This document shows, one piece after another, positions 35,059-43,437 of a stretch of 64,000 nucleotides of DNA (positions are counted from its first letter, which is position 1; each line of letters begins with the position of its first letter). The notes below the pieces were generated by a model, which searched no databases, was not told where the DNA came from, and saw nothing but the letters and a program-made list of their open reading frames with translations. The stretch comes from Dehalococcoidia bacterium. Lineage in GTDB: Bacteria > Chloroflexota > Dehalococcoidia > Lucifugimonadales > Australimonadaceae. The stretch covers positions 1-64,000 of the forward strand of contig JAJEFD010000016.1 in the NCBI GenBank assembly GCA_022820645.1. The letters run 5' to 3'. The translations under genes were made by a program, and so were the position numbers.

Positions 35059-35595
35059 ATGGCCATCGAGATCAATCCGTTCCAACTGCCGGACGACCAG
35101 AAGGGCTGGCGCGGCATGGAGGTCCATGGACGCCCCCGGCGGCGCGTCTACACCGTGCTGGAGACGGACCAGGTGCTGGTCACGGCGCTCCTCCAGATAC
35201 CCGGCGAGCCGGGCGTGCGCCACAGCCACGAGACCGGCGAACTCTCCTTCCGCTGGGGCGGCGACATGACGCCGTTCATCACGTGGCATCCGCCCGGCGA
35301 GTGGCACGGCGGCATCGCCGAGGTGCGCACCAGCAAGGCGCAGGAGGTCGCGGACGGCGTCGCGCTGCTGCGCTCGCAGTTGCAGAGCGGCGCGGCGGAG
35401 GTGGAGTCGCTGCTTCGCATCGCCGAGACGCTGCAGGAGCAGATCGACGCGCTGCAGCACCAGGCGCGCAACGCCAAAGGCCCCGCGGGAGGCCCCGGCC
35501 TGCTGATAGACCTCCTCTTTCCGCCGTTCAAGACGACGATAGACGACCCCACCTACCCCGAGGTGCGCACCATCACCGGCCAGTGGTACGACTGA
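35059..35595 (+). CDS. conserved hypothetical, cupin-like N-terminus plus coiled coil
   Basis: 178 residues, ATG 35059 with GGGGGAG upstream. Residues 25-90 are beta-rich with RHSHETGELSFRWGG and HPPGEWHGG, histidine spacing suggestive of a small cupin but not a full motif. Residues about 93-140 (VALLRSQLQSGAAEVESLL, IAETLQEQIDALQHQARN) predict a coiled coil. No known family. Next gene is an MFS carrier 14 bp downstream. Confidence 0.65.
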   Translation: MAIEINPFQLPDDQKGWRGMEVHGRPRRRVYTVLETDQVLVTALLQIPGEPGVRHSHETGELSFRWGGDMTPFITWHPPGEWHGGIAEVRTSKAQEVADGVALLRSQLQSGAAEVESLLRIAETLQEQIDALQHQARNAKGPAGGPGLLIDLLFPPFKTTIDDPTYPEVRTITGQWYD

Positions 35596-35609
35596 GCGTC
35601 ACGCCCCGC

Positions 35610-36902
35610 ATGGCCGCATCCGTCCGAAGCATCTACGCCCTGCGCCACCGCGTCTTCTACGGCTGGCGCATGGTCGCCGCATCGTTCTTCAACCAGATCA
35701 TGCACTCGTCCCTGCTCTTCCTCTCGCAGGGCTTCTACGTCGTGCAGTTCGAGTCGACGTTCGGGTGGAGCCGGGGCGCGGTCTCATGGGCGTTCGGGCT
35801 GCTCCGCATCGAGACCGGCCTGCTCGGCCCCATCCAGGGCTGGCTGCTGGACCGCTTCGGCCCGCGCCCGCTCATGCGCGCCGGCACGCTCCTGTTCGGC
35901 GTCGGGCTCATCCTGCTCGGACAGATACAGGAGCTGTGGCACCTCTTCGCCGCGCTCACGGTCATCGCGGTAGGTACGAGCCTCGCCAGCTTTCTCACCA
36001 TCAACACGGCGCTCGCCCACTGGTTCATCCGCAAGCGCGCCCGGGCGATGTCGGTCACGTCCATCGGCTTCGCCGGGGGCGCGGTGGTGGCGCCCCTGAT
36101 CGCCCTGTCCATCACGACGTTCGGATGGCGCGAGACGGCCGTCTTCTCCGGCATCCTCTCGTTCTGCATCGGTCTCCCGCTCGCCCAGCTCTTCCGGCGC
36201 AGCCCGCAGGAGCTCGGGCTGAACCCGGACGGCGACAGCGACGAGGACGCGGCGCGCCACGCCGCCGCACGACGCGCCGCGGGCACCGACTACGACTTCA
36301 CGCTGCGCGAGGCGATCCGCGACCGCTCCTTCTGGCTCGTCTCCAGCGGGCACGGCCTGGCGTTGCTGGTCGTCGGCACCATCCCCGTCCACCTCGTCCC
36401 TCACCTGGTGGAGAGCGACGAGTGGAACCTCGCCCGCGCCGCGCTCCTCTTCCCCGGTCTCATGGTCGCGCAGGTCATCGGCCAGGTGAGCGGTGGCATC
36501 ATGGGCGACCGCTATCCGAAACGGCTGCTCGCGGGCCTCGCGATGCTCGGACACGGCACGGGCATCTGCCTGCTGGCATGGTCCAGCAGCGTGCCGGTCG
36601 TAGTGGTGGCGATACTGCTGCACGGTGTGTCGTGGGGGATGCGCGGCCCCCTGATGATGGCGCTGCGCGCGGACTACTTCGGGCTGCGTCAGCTCGGGAA
36701 GATCGCCGGATGGTCGAACACCATCACCGCGAGCGGCAGCATCATCGGGCCGGTCTACGCCGGCATCATGTACGACGCACAGGGCGATTACGTCCTCGCG
36801 TTCCTCTCGCTCGGGATGGTGACGATAGCCGGCTCGCTGACGTTCTTCCTCGCGCGCCGCCCCCCGCTCCCCGCGCGAGCCCGCGCCGCGCGGGCGGGCT
36901 AG
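35610..36902 (+). CDS. MFS transporter (monocarboxylate/oxalate-formate type)
   Basis: 430 residues from ATG 35610 (MAASVRSIYALRHRVFYGWR). YGWRMVAASFFNQIMHSSLL and QGFYVVQFESTFGWSRGAVS are typical of the monocarboxylate-porter-like MFS. Loop 2-3 motif LLDRFGPRPLMRAG and C-half GGIMGDRYPKRLLAG. About twelve helices. No Shine-Dalgarno; likely translated by coupling to the upstream gene. Substrate probably an organic anion, by family only. Confidence 0.88.
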   Translation: MAASVRSIYALRHRVFYGWRMVAASFFNQIMHSSLLFLSQGFYVVQFESTFGWSRGAVSWAFGLLRIETGLLGPIQGWLLDRFGPRPLMRAGTLLFGVGLILLGQIQELWHLFAALTVIAVGTSLASFLTINTALAHWFIRKRARAMSVTSIGFAGGAVVAPLIALSITTFGWRETAVFSGILSFCIGLPLAQLFRRSPQELGLNPDGDSDEDAARHAAARRAAGTDYDFTLREAIRDRSFWLVSSGHGLALLVVGTIPVHLVPHLVESDEWNLARAALLFPGLMVAQVIGQVSGGIMGDRYPKRLLAGLAMLGHGTGICLLAWSSSVPVVVVAILLHGVSWGMRGPLMMALRADYFGLRQLGKIAGWSNTITASGSIIGPVYAGIMYDAQGDYVLAFLSLGMVTIAGSLTFFLARRPPLPARARAARAG

Positions 36903-36927
36903 AAGTCACGCCCTGAATCACGCCTCT

Positions 36928-37608
36928 CTAACTCGAAATACTTCGCTCCTGTTCACGACACTCAGTACACCGTGGTTCATTGAACGTGGTCTTTCGTTCT
37001 TTTCGGCAATTATGGCAATAGTTCTGTTCAGGGTAGGGTTTCCTCTTAAACGCAGGACGATAGCAAGTTAAACAAAAAGGTTTCTTTAGGTCATAGTCTA
37101 CGGCCTTGCCGCAGCGGATACAATGTCCCTGGGTTCTCTCTAGCCGTTGGACATTCTCACTTCTATTCCTATCTGGTATCCTACCAAGAAGCTCATCTAC
37201 GTAGCCACGCACTTCTTCGTAGGCTTGTTGTGTCAGTTTTCGGTCAAACCGCACAGCAATCTCTCTATTCCTGTTGGACGAGCTCGTATAATTCATCGAG
37301 GTCACAATTACAGATTTATCCGTTAAATATATCTTTGCATGCAGGAATTCGACTCCGTAGCGTTCTACCTTCTCCGGTAAGCGATTGAGGTGCTGATTCT
37401 TGGGGGCCTCTTCAAAGTTATATGGGTTATACACAACACAAACTTCGATTCCACGCTGTGTTGCAGTTGTGATATCCGCTAACCATGAACCCTCAAAGGA
37501 TGTGGACGGAGAAACCAGTGTGAAGAATTCATCTGCTTCCTTGATAAGTTGAGGGATAGCAGCAATAACCTCTTTATCGGTCAGTATCTTGATTGGCTCG
37601 CCTGCCAT
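36928..37608 (-). CDS. PLD-superfamily protein with two C-terminal zinc ribbons
   Basis: 226 residues from ATG 37608 (MAGEPIKILT). One HKD motif: H90-A-K92-x4-D97, followed by S104 and N106 and E117 in NREIAV. With a single motif, catalysis would need a homodimer, as in Nuc or BfiI endonucleases. Two zinc ribbons follow: C163-x2-C166/C179-x2-C182 and C198-x2-C201/C214-x2-C217. The gene is far more AT-rich than its neighbours and uses codons such as AAA, ATT and TTA freely, indicating recent transfer. It has its own promoter. Candidate nuclease or phosphodiesterase acting on nucleic acid; a role in defence or a mobile element is possible but unproven. Confidence 0.82.
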   Translation of the reverse strand: MAGEPIKILTDKEVIAAIPQLIKEADEFFTLVSPSTSFEGSWLADITTATQRGIEVCVVYNPYNFEEAPKNQHLNRLPEKVERYGVEFLHAKIYLTDKSVIVTSMNYTSSSNRNREIAVRFDRKLTQQAYEEVRGYVDELLGRIPDRNRSENVQRLERTQGHCIRCGKAVDYDLKKPFCLTCYRPAFKRKPYPEQNYCHNCRKERKTTFNEPRCTECREQERSISS

Positions 37609-37638
37609 TAAACCCACCTAAGCACATATTTTCGGGGA

Positions 37639-37647
37639 AGTATACCA
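37639..37647 (-). promoter_or_regulatory. extended -10 promoter for the PLD/zinc-ribbon gene
   Basis: The minus strand reads TGGTATACT, a TGn-extended near-consensus -10, 30 nt before ATG 37608; it separates this gene from the selenoprotein gene 46 bp upstream. Confidence 0.6.
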
Positions 37648-37654
37648 CGCTCCC

Positions 37655-38833
37655 CTACCGGGCGATGCCGTTCGCAGCCTGCGCGTCGCCCTGCTCAACG
37701 AGGCGCGACGCCACGGATGCGATGAGGTTCCCCATCGCCGTCTCCGACCAGAACCAGCGCTGCAGTTCATCGTCCCTGTCGTTCGGACGCTGTGAGAAGC
37801 GCGCCTCCATGAAGAACGCCTTGAGGTCGTCCGAGGCGAGGCGCAGGAACCGCACTGGCTCAACGCCGTCCGGCATGCGGTCGTACGCCGCGTCCTCTCC
37901 GTCCGCGAACGCCTGCAGGTAGCGAACGAGGCCCCTGAACTGACGTTGCGGCACCCCGCTCAGCCCCACCATCGTCCTGCCCTCATGCTCGTCCACCCAG
38001 CGTTCGTAGTAGCCGCGCAACGCCGTCACCTCGTCGGCGGGGTCGCCGTCGCTGTTCGCTGCGTCCGCCTGCGCGGCGCTCGCCTGCAGCAGCACCGGCG
38101 GCGCGTCGGCGTCCTCCGTGAACTCGGCGAGCACGGGAGTGTCGTTCTCCGACAGCAGACCGAGAGCGGCGGAGAGCACCTTCTGCTGGAACGGCGGGTC
38201 GTCCGGGTTGCCGAGCGCGAACCCGAACGGGAACGGCACCCAGAGCGTCCGGGGCGGCTTCACCCGCTGGGCGTGCTCCTTGATGAGCGCCACCGTGACG
38301 GTCGGCAGACCGGTCTCCTCGATGGCGCGAGCGAGCACACTGACCGTGTGCGTGCAGTTCGGTCAGGTTGGCGTCAGGAAGGCCGCGTCCGCTCCCTCTT
38401 CCAGCAGCAGCCGTCCGACCTCCGGCCCGGTCTCCTCCTCGATGCGGCGCGGGCTGCGCTGCGCTCCCATGAACGAGTAGAAGTCCTCCGTGACCGCGCC
38501 TATCTCGCCGCGCTTCACCATCTCCCGCAGCCGGTCGATCGGGAACGTGACGTTCACGTCCCGCATGATGCCCGTGCGGTCGAACCCGATGCTCATGTGG
38601 CTCTGGATGATGCCCGATGCGGGCGTGGACGACGGGATGACGCGGTACGTCTGGTCTCCGCTCGAGAACGGGGTGTCGTCGCGCAGGTGCAGGCCCGCGG
38701 TTGTCACGAGGGCGATCTTCGCCTCGTTCAGCGGCTTCGACATCGCCGCGCACGGCGAGTCGTCGTGGTCGAAGGCGGGGAAGTTGAGCATCCCCTGCCG
38801 CGTCAGGTCGGGCAGGTCCTCGAGTCTCGGCAT
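37655..38833 (-). CDS. GrdB-like selenoprotein with in-frame TGA (selenocysteine 157)
   Basis: One 392-residue protein if TGA 38365-38363 is read as selenocysteine. The N-part (MPRLEDLPDLTRQGML, ALVTTAGLHLRDDTPF, GDQTYRVIPSSTP, GFDRTGIMRDVNVTFPIDRL) runs to TPT, then TGA, then PNCTHTVSVLARAIEETGLP and ERAGIP-like continuation; U157-P-N-C160 is a redox U-x-x-C. This matches the selenoprotein-B family of glycine/sarcosine/betaine/D-proline reductases, whose Sec sits in a TxTUxxCT context. A SECIS-type hairpin follows. Residues after about 230 (VTALRGYYERWVDEHEGR to the end) form an extra C-terminal domain I do not recognise. The ATG has GAGGAGGAG upstream inside the 3' end of arfB (gap 2 bp), so it is translated with arfB. 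Function: probably a reductive, selenol-based enzyme; substrate unknown. A nonsense-mutated pseudogene is the alternative. Confidence 0.8.
38335..38365 (-). promoter_or_regulatory. bacterial SECIS element
   Basis: From the TGA (38365-38363) 17 nt lead to the loop. The apical hairpin is GCACAC (38351-38346), loop GGTCA (38345-38341), GTGTGC (38340-38335): six perfect pairs with a GGUC-type loop. An extra G-C/C-G pair can form below across a 2x2 internal loop. The E. coli fdhF SECIS has a GGUCU loop 18 nt after its UGA, so geometry and the SelB-contacted G and U are conserved. Confidence 0.78.
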
Positions 38834-38835
38834 GG

Positions 38836-39267
38836 CTACTCCTCCTCGTCGAGGCCGTCCTGGGACGAGCGCGACTGCTTCCGGCTGCCGCGCCGGCGCT
38901 TCTCCGCCAACCGCTGCTCGACCGACGCCTGCGACGGCCGCGTGGGGCGGCGGGCGCGCGGCGGGGCGGCGGCGTTACGCAGGATGCTCACGAGCCGCTC
39001 GACGGCGTCATCGCGGTTGCGCTCCTGGCTGCGGTAGCGCTGCGCCTTGATGATCAGCACGCCGTTGGCGCTGAGCCTGCGTCCGGCGGCGCTGCGCAGG
39101 CGGCGCTTCACCTCGTCCGGCAGCGACGGCGACGCCGCGGCGTCGAAGTGCAGGTGCGCGGCGGTGGCCACCTTGTTCACGTTCTGCCCGCCGGGCCCGG
39201 CAGAGGTGACGTAGTGGAACTCCAGTTCGTGCTCGGCCAGATGGATGTCATCGGTGATAGGGATCAT
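38836..39267 (-). CDS. arfB: alternative ribosome-rescue factor ArfB (release-factor-like)
   Basis: 143 residues, the size of ArfB/YaeJ. Carries the peptidyl-tRNA hydrolysis motif SAGPGGQNVNKV with GGQ, preceded by ELEFHYV, and a basic tail (RPTRPSQASVEQRLAEKRRR, GSRKQSRSS) that enters the mRNA channel of stalled ribosomes. Releases nascent chains from non-stop complexes. First gene of a two-gene operon with the selenoprotein. Confidence 0.93.
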   Translation of the reverse strand: MIPITDDIHLAEHELEFHYVTSAGPGGQNVNKVATAAHLHFDAAASPSLPDEVKRRLRSAAGRRLSANGVLIIKAQRYRSQERNRDDAVERLVSILRNAAAPPRARRPTRPSQASVEQRLAEKRRRGSRKQSRSSQDGLDEEE

Positions 39268-39355
39268 GTCCTCATGGTAACGCCTGCGCCCTCCGCGTTG
39301 ACAGACCCTCGCCTGCTGCTATGCTCGCGCCACACCCAACCCTGCGAGGAGAAGC

Positions 39356-40231
39356 ATGGCGCGCAGCAGCAACAGCATCAGGTTCGGACTCAACCCGCGA
39401 GGACTCCCCTACGACCGCATCGTCGCGGTGGCCAAGGCCGCCGAGGCCGCAGGCTTCCAGAACATCTCGTTCAGCGACAGGCCGCCCGAGAACAACCTGG
39501 AAGGTTGGACGCTCGCGACAGCGGTGGCGCTGCAGACGAACAGCATCCGCGTGACGCACTCCACACTCAATGTCCCCTTCCGCAACCCGGCGCTGCTCTC
39601 CAAGATGGCGACCGCGCTCGACTCCATCACAGGCGGCGGGCGGGTCATCCTTACGCTCGGAGCGGGTACCCAGGAGAACCACTTCACCACCTACGGCATC
39701 GAGTTCGGCTCCCCCGGCGAGCGTGTGGACGGCCTGATAGACACCATCGAGATACTGCGGGGCACGTGGGCGAACGAGCAGTTCACCTACACCGGCAAGC
39801 TCTACAGCGTGGAGGAAGCGACCGTCACTCCGACGCCCGTGAACGGGACGATCCCCGTCTTCATCGGCGCAGCGAAGCCGCGCATGCTCCGCCTGACCGG
39901 ACGCACCGCGGACGGCTGGATACGCAACGGCGGATGGCCGTCCGACCTCGACGCGTATCGCGAGCAGGTCGCTGCCATCGAAGACGCCGCAACCGCCGCC
40001 GGACGCGATCCCGGCACGATCCACCGGGTCGTGAACTGCAACGCCTATGTCGGCGACGAGGACCCGGCCACCAAGCTCGCGACGACGTTCGGAAATCCCG
40101 GGGGGCTGATGGGGACGGCGGAGCAGGTGCTGGAGACCGTCGAGCAGTACCGGGAGGCGGGCGTCGACACGTTCCACGTCCAGTTCCAGAACGACATCAT
40201 CGACGAGCAGATCATCGCCAGGGCGAAGTAG
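39356..40231 (+). CDS. LLM-class F420-dependent oxidoreductase
   Basis: 291 residues, bacterial luciferase-like TIM barrel. RFGLNPRGLPYDRIVAVAKA, FQNISFSDRPPE, RVTHSTLNVPFRNPALLSKM, SITGGGRVILTLGAGTQENH, GERVDGLIDTIEILRGTW and IPVFIGAAKPRMLRLTGRTA correspond to the conserved blocks. Oxidises or reduces a small molecule using F420 or FMN; substrate unknown. GAGGAG ribosome site. A paralog lies at 62768-63634. Confidence 0.88.
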   Translation: MARSSNSIRFGLNPRGLPYDRIVAVAKAAEAAGFQNISFSDRPPENNLEGWTLATAVALQTNSIRVTHSTLNVPFRNPALLSKMATALDSITGGGRVILTLGAGTQENHFTTYGIEFGSPGERVDGLIDTIEILRGTWANEQFTYTGKLYSVEEATVTPTPVNGTIPVFIGAAKPRMLRLTGRTADGWIRNGGWPSDLDAYREQVAAIEDAATAAGRDPGTIHRVVNCNAYVGDEDPATKLATTFGNPGGLMGTAEQVLETVEQYREAGVDTFHVQFQNDIIDEQIIARAK

Positions 40232-40264
40232 GCTGCCTGCTCCACATACGCACGGAGCAGGACG

Positions 40265-41212
40265 CTAGTAGGAGGTAACGCCGACCTCGTTGCGCAGCTC
40301 GGCGCCGTCCAGGTAACGGTGCAGGTTGTCGATGAATACGCCGCGCTGGAGGAGCCACTTGTCCGGGTCGCTGGCGGCAAGCCCGGGGCTGATGATCGCA
40401 TTGGGAAAGTCCCATGCCGGCGAATCTTCCGGAAGCGGTTCGAACGGCGAGATGTTGATGACCGCTCCGGCGATGACGCCTGCCCGGAGGGCATCGCCCA
40501 ACGCATCGAGGTCGACGATATACCCGCCTCCGACGAGGACCACCAGGATGGCGGTGGGGCGCATCAGCCTGAGTTCCTCCATCGTGATCCAGGGTCGCCT
40601 GTCACCGCCCGGCGGTCTGGCAACGACGACGTAATCGGACGCCGCCAGGAGGTCGAGCGTTCCGTCCGGCCCTGCCATCCAGTCCACGTAGTCCGGCTTG
40701 CGGTCCGGGTGCAGGCGGGTTGCCATCACCCGCATCCCGAATGCCCTGGCCTTCTGCGCAACCGCCGAGCCGATAACGCCCAGGCCAACGACTCCGAGCG
40801 TGCTGCCTTCCAGCTTCCCCAGCCCCATGTCCGCAGCCCAGCGGTGAGCGCGCTGGGCCTCCATGATCTGCGGCAGTTGCTTGGTCAACGTCAGGATCGT
40901 GGCGAACGTGAACTCGGAGAACGGCGCTCCGTGGATGCCGGTGCACGTGGTTACGCGGATGGAGCGCTCCCGCATGGACGGCGTAACGTAGCTCGCCCCG
41001 CCCCCTCGCGTCACCTGCACCCATCGCAGCAAGGGCATCGCCGCGATGAAGTCGTCGCTGAACAGATCGCTCGTGAACAGAACCTCAGTACCCGCCTGCT
41101 CCGCCGGACCGAGCTCGAAACCGGTATGGAACGTCAGGCCGGGGAACTCGCGCGCCAGAAGGGCTCGGTCCGCTTCCGACAGCGGCAGACGCACCCAGAC
41201 GTTGCCTGTCAT
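40265..41212 (-). CDS. D-2-hydroxyacid dehydrogenase family protein, catalytic residues changed
   Basis: 315 residues from ATG 41212, GGGAGG 6 nt upstream. NAD-binding GVVGLGVIGSAVAQKARAFG is intact. The catalytic Arg normally in the N-x-x-R-G-x-x-V-D block is Gly (LVVLVGGGYIVD). The catalytic His of the T-P-H block is also Gly (NAIISPGLAASD). The Glu in FEPLPEDSP remains. Loss of two of three catalytic residues argues against normal dehydrogenase activity; it may bind NAD for another purpose. Next to a D-aminoacylase-like gene on the same strand. Confidence 0.82.
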   Translation of the reverse strand: MTGNVWVRLPLSEADRALLAREFPGLTFHTGFELGPAEQAGTEVLFTSDLFSDDFIAAMPLLRWVQVTRGGGASYVTPSMRERSIRVTTCTGIHGAPFSEFTFATILTLTKQLPQIMEAQRAHRWAADMGLGKLEGSTLGVVGLGVIGSAVAQKARAFGMRVMATRLHPDRKPDYVDWMAGPDGTLDLLAASDYVVVARPPGGDRRPWITMEELRLMRPTAILVVLVGGGYIVDLDALGDALRAGVIAGAVINISPFEPLPEDSPAWDFPNAIISPGLAASDPDKWLLQRGVFIDNLHRYLDGAELRNEVGVTSY

Positions 41213-41231
41213 CAGCAACCTCCCTCAGTAC

Positions 41232-42788
41232 TCACGACTTCCGCAGCGCGCGGCCCGGAAGTGCGCCAGTGTGCTTCCCCTGCTCCCATACGAGCGTGCC
41301 GTTGACGAACACGTACTCGATGCCCCTCGCCAACTGCTTCGGGTCCTCGAACGTGGCCTGCGCACGCACACGCTCCGGGTCGAATACGACCACATCCGCT
41401 TTGGCACCGTCACGCAGCACACCGCGGTCGCGCAGCCCCAGCCGCCGTGCGGAAGCGCCGGTCATCTTGTGCACCGCGTCCTCGAGCCGGAGCGTCCCCT
41501 CTTCTACCGCCTGCCCCAGCAGGTACGGGAACGTGCCGTAGGTGCGCGGGTTCGGCATCTCGCCCGTCATCAGACCGTCGCTGCCCACCATCTGCGCGGG
41601 GTGCACCATGATCGTCCGCACGTTATCCGGGTTGCCGGTGCGGGCGACGAACGCCACTTCCAACCGCTCCTCGATGAGCAGGTCGCAGATGGTGTCCACC
41701 ATCCGCTTGCCTTGGGCGTCCGCCATGTCCTGCAGCGAGCGCCCTTCCCATTCCTTGTTCTTCTCGGAGCCGACGTGGGCGAACATGTAGTCGGCCAGCG
41801 AGCCGCCCCACTGCGGGTAGACGCCGTCCGCTATCCGGTCACGCACGTCCTTGTCCGCGATGCGCTGCAGCAGCATCTCCGGCCCGCCCTCGTGCACCCA
41901 CGGCGGTATGAGCGACAGCAGGATCGTGCTCGCCGCGGGGTACGGGTACTGGTCGAACGTTACATCGACCCCTGCCGAGCGCGACTCGTCCACCAGCGCC
42001 ACCATCCGTTCGCCCATGCCGGGGACGGGGTTGTGGTAGTGCGATATCTGCACCGGCGCACCCGACTCTCTGCCGACCGCGACCGCCTCGCGGAACGGAT
42101 CGAGCAACCCGTCACCGAGCGCATAGCGGCTGTGCGTCACGTAGATCCCGCCGTACGGCGCGACGGCCCCGGCGATCTCGGTCAGCTCGTGGGTATCGCT
42201 GTAGATGTTCGGCACGTACGTCAGACCGGTGGAGAAGCCGAAAGCGCCGTCGCGCATCCCCTGCACTGCCAGCTCTCGCATCCGCGCCAGCTCCGCGTCC
42301 GTGGGCAGGCGGTTCGCCCATCCCATCGCCTCGATGCGGAGCGCTGCGTGCGGTACGAAGTAGACGACGTTGCACGACGACGCGCCCTCGAACAGGTCGA
42401 GGAACGACGCCACCGACGTCCACTCGGTTCCCTCGGGCGGACGTCCGTTCACGGCGGCGAGATAGTCGACGAGGTGCTGCCGGTTCGCTGGCGAGATAGG
42501 CGCGTAGGAGAGGCCGTCCTGTCCCAGCGCCTCCGTCGTCACACCCTGGCTCACCTTCGGTTCATGGCGCGGCGACGCGAGCAACGCGAAGTCCGAGTGC
42601 GAGTGCATGTCGATGAAGCCGGGGCAGACCGCCATGCCGGACGCGTCTATCGTTCGCCCTGCCTCGACGTTCGACACGTCGCCTTCCAGCACAGTGACGG
42701 TATCGCCCTCGATGCCGACGGTGGCGCGGAACCACGCGCGCCCCGCACCGTCTATCACCTTCCCGTTCACGATGAGCGTGTCGAACAT
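41232..42788 (-). CDS. N-acyl-D-amino-acid deacylase / amidohydrolase
   Basis: 518 residues of the amidohydrolase superfamily. VNGKVIDGAGRAW at the N-terminus, metal-binding PGFIDMHSHSD, QGVTTEALGQDGLSYAP, PVQISHYHN, and C-terminal MTGASARRLGLRDRGVLRDG followed by ADVVVFDPE, which rebuilds the small beta domain. This is the D-aminoacylase subgroup, hydrolysing N-acyl-D-amino acids to D-amino acid and carboxylate; related dihydropyrimidinase-like activities cannot be excluded. GGAGAG ribosome site before the ATG. It is followed 19 bp later on the minus strand by the degenerate dehydrogenase. Confidence 0.87.
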   Translation of the reverse strand: MFDTLIVNGKVIDGAGRAWFRATVGIEGDTVTVLEGDVSNVEAGRTIDASGMAVCPGFIDMHSHSDFALLASPRHEPKVSQGVTTEALGQDGLSYAPISPANRQHLVDYLAAVNGRPPEGTEWTSVASFLDLFEGASSCNVVYFVPHAALRIEAMGWANRLPTDAELARMRELAVQGMRDGAFGFSTGLTYVPNIYSDTHELTEIAGAVAPYGGIYVTHSRYALGDGLLDPFREAVAVGRESGAPVQISHYHNPVPGMGERMVALVDESRSAGVDVTFDQYPYPAASTILLSLIPPWVHEGGPEMLLQRIADKDVRDRIADGVYPQWGGSLADYMFAHVGSEKNKEWEGRSLQDMADAQGKRMVDTICDLLIEERLEVAFVARTGNPDNVRTIMVHPAQMVGSDGLMTGEMPNPRTYGTFPYLLGQAVEEGTLRLEDAVHKMTGASARRLGLRDRGVLRDGAKADVVVFDPERVRAQATFEDPKQLARGIEYVFVNGTLVWEQGKHTGALPGRALRKS

Positions 42789-42853
42789 GCCTCTCTCCCG
42801 CGGTGAACCCAGGAGCGCATGATAGCCGAGTAAAGCTCATGAGAAGCCAGCGA

Positions 42854-43066
42854 CTATGCCCAGAAGCCATCGTCGGGGTCCGGGCCATCCGGCTCTTCCA
42901 GCATGGCAGTCTGTCTCCGTCTCACGATGCAGGCCAGGCCGCACAGCAGCAGGGCCGTCCCGAGGATGAACAAGGCAAGAGCCAGGAACAAGGCCACCAT
43001 GCGCGCATCGGCAGGGAAGGCCACCGGCAGCACGGCGGATGCATTCGTTGAAAGAGACAAGGGCAT
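42854..43066 (-). CDS. possible small single-helix membrane protein
   Basis: 70 residues. The central MVALFLALALFILGTALLL is a strong membrane helix followed by positive residues (CIVRRRQ) and an acidic tail (MLEEPDGPDPDDGFWA). There is no Shine-Dalgarno at ATG 43066; the internal ATG before VALFLAL is an alternative. No family recognised. Confidence 0.4.
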   Translation of the reverse strand: MPLSLSTNASAVLPVAFPADARMVALFLALALFILGTALLLCGLACIVRRRQTAMLEEPDGPDPDDGFWA

Positions 43067-43437
43067 GGCTGGGTTCAGTCAGTGTTCCCGATTCTCCCCG
43101 CCAGCGACAACTGGCAGATGCCCCGTCCGCCAGAGGACATCTGCCCTGCCAAGACACTGGCCGAATGCTCTACGGAACAGGGTTCCGAGGCCCCATACCT
43201 CACAAGGCATCGCCCAGCCCGATGGATGCACGCGGCCCAGGAACGCTCAAACTTGGAGAACAGGGATGACAGGCCCGGCTAGTGAATCGGCACAGGTACT
43301 TTTGCCCTGTCAGGGAGGGCATTTGCTCCTTGCAAGCGCACGGTCCAACTGGCTAGATTGATGGCGATGCGTCTGAGGTCCTCCGGTGAACCGGGCGCAT
43401 CACGAACTCACGGTCGTTCAGGGACGAGACGTCTCAC
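43067..43437. other. intergenic region with promoter for the sensor kinase
   Basis: No gene seen. TTGCAA (43330-43335), an 18-bp spacer and TAGATT (43354-43359) form a plausible sigma-70-type promoter about 80 nt before the kinase ATG. Confidence 0.45.

Noticed and set aside
32692-35595. A 967-residue plus-strand protein across the peptide-binding gene
   Set aside because: Antisense shadow of a clear lipoprotein gene; only the last 178 residues, from ATG 35059, have a ribosome site and plausible composition.
38338-38365. Treating the TGA at 38365 as a normal stop, giving two separate genes (38363-38833 and 37655-38338)
   Set aside because: The downstream frame has no ribosome site at its GTG, continues the same protein family, and the TGA is in a U-x-x-C motif followed by a SECIS-type hairpin.
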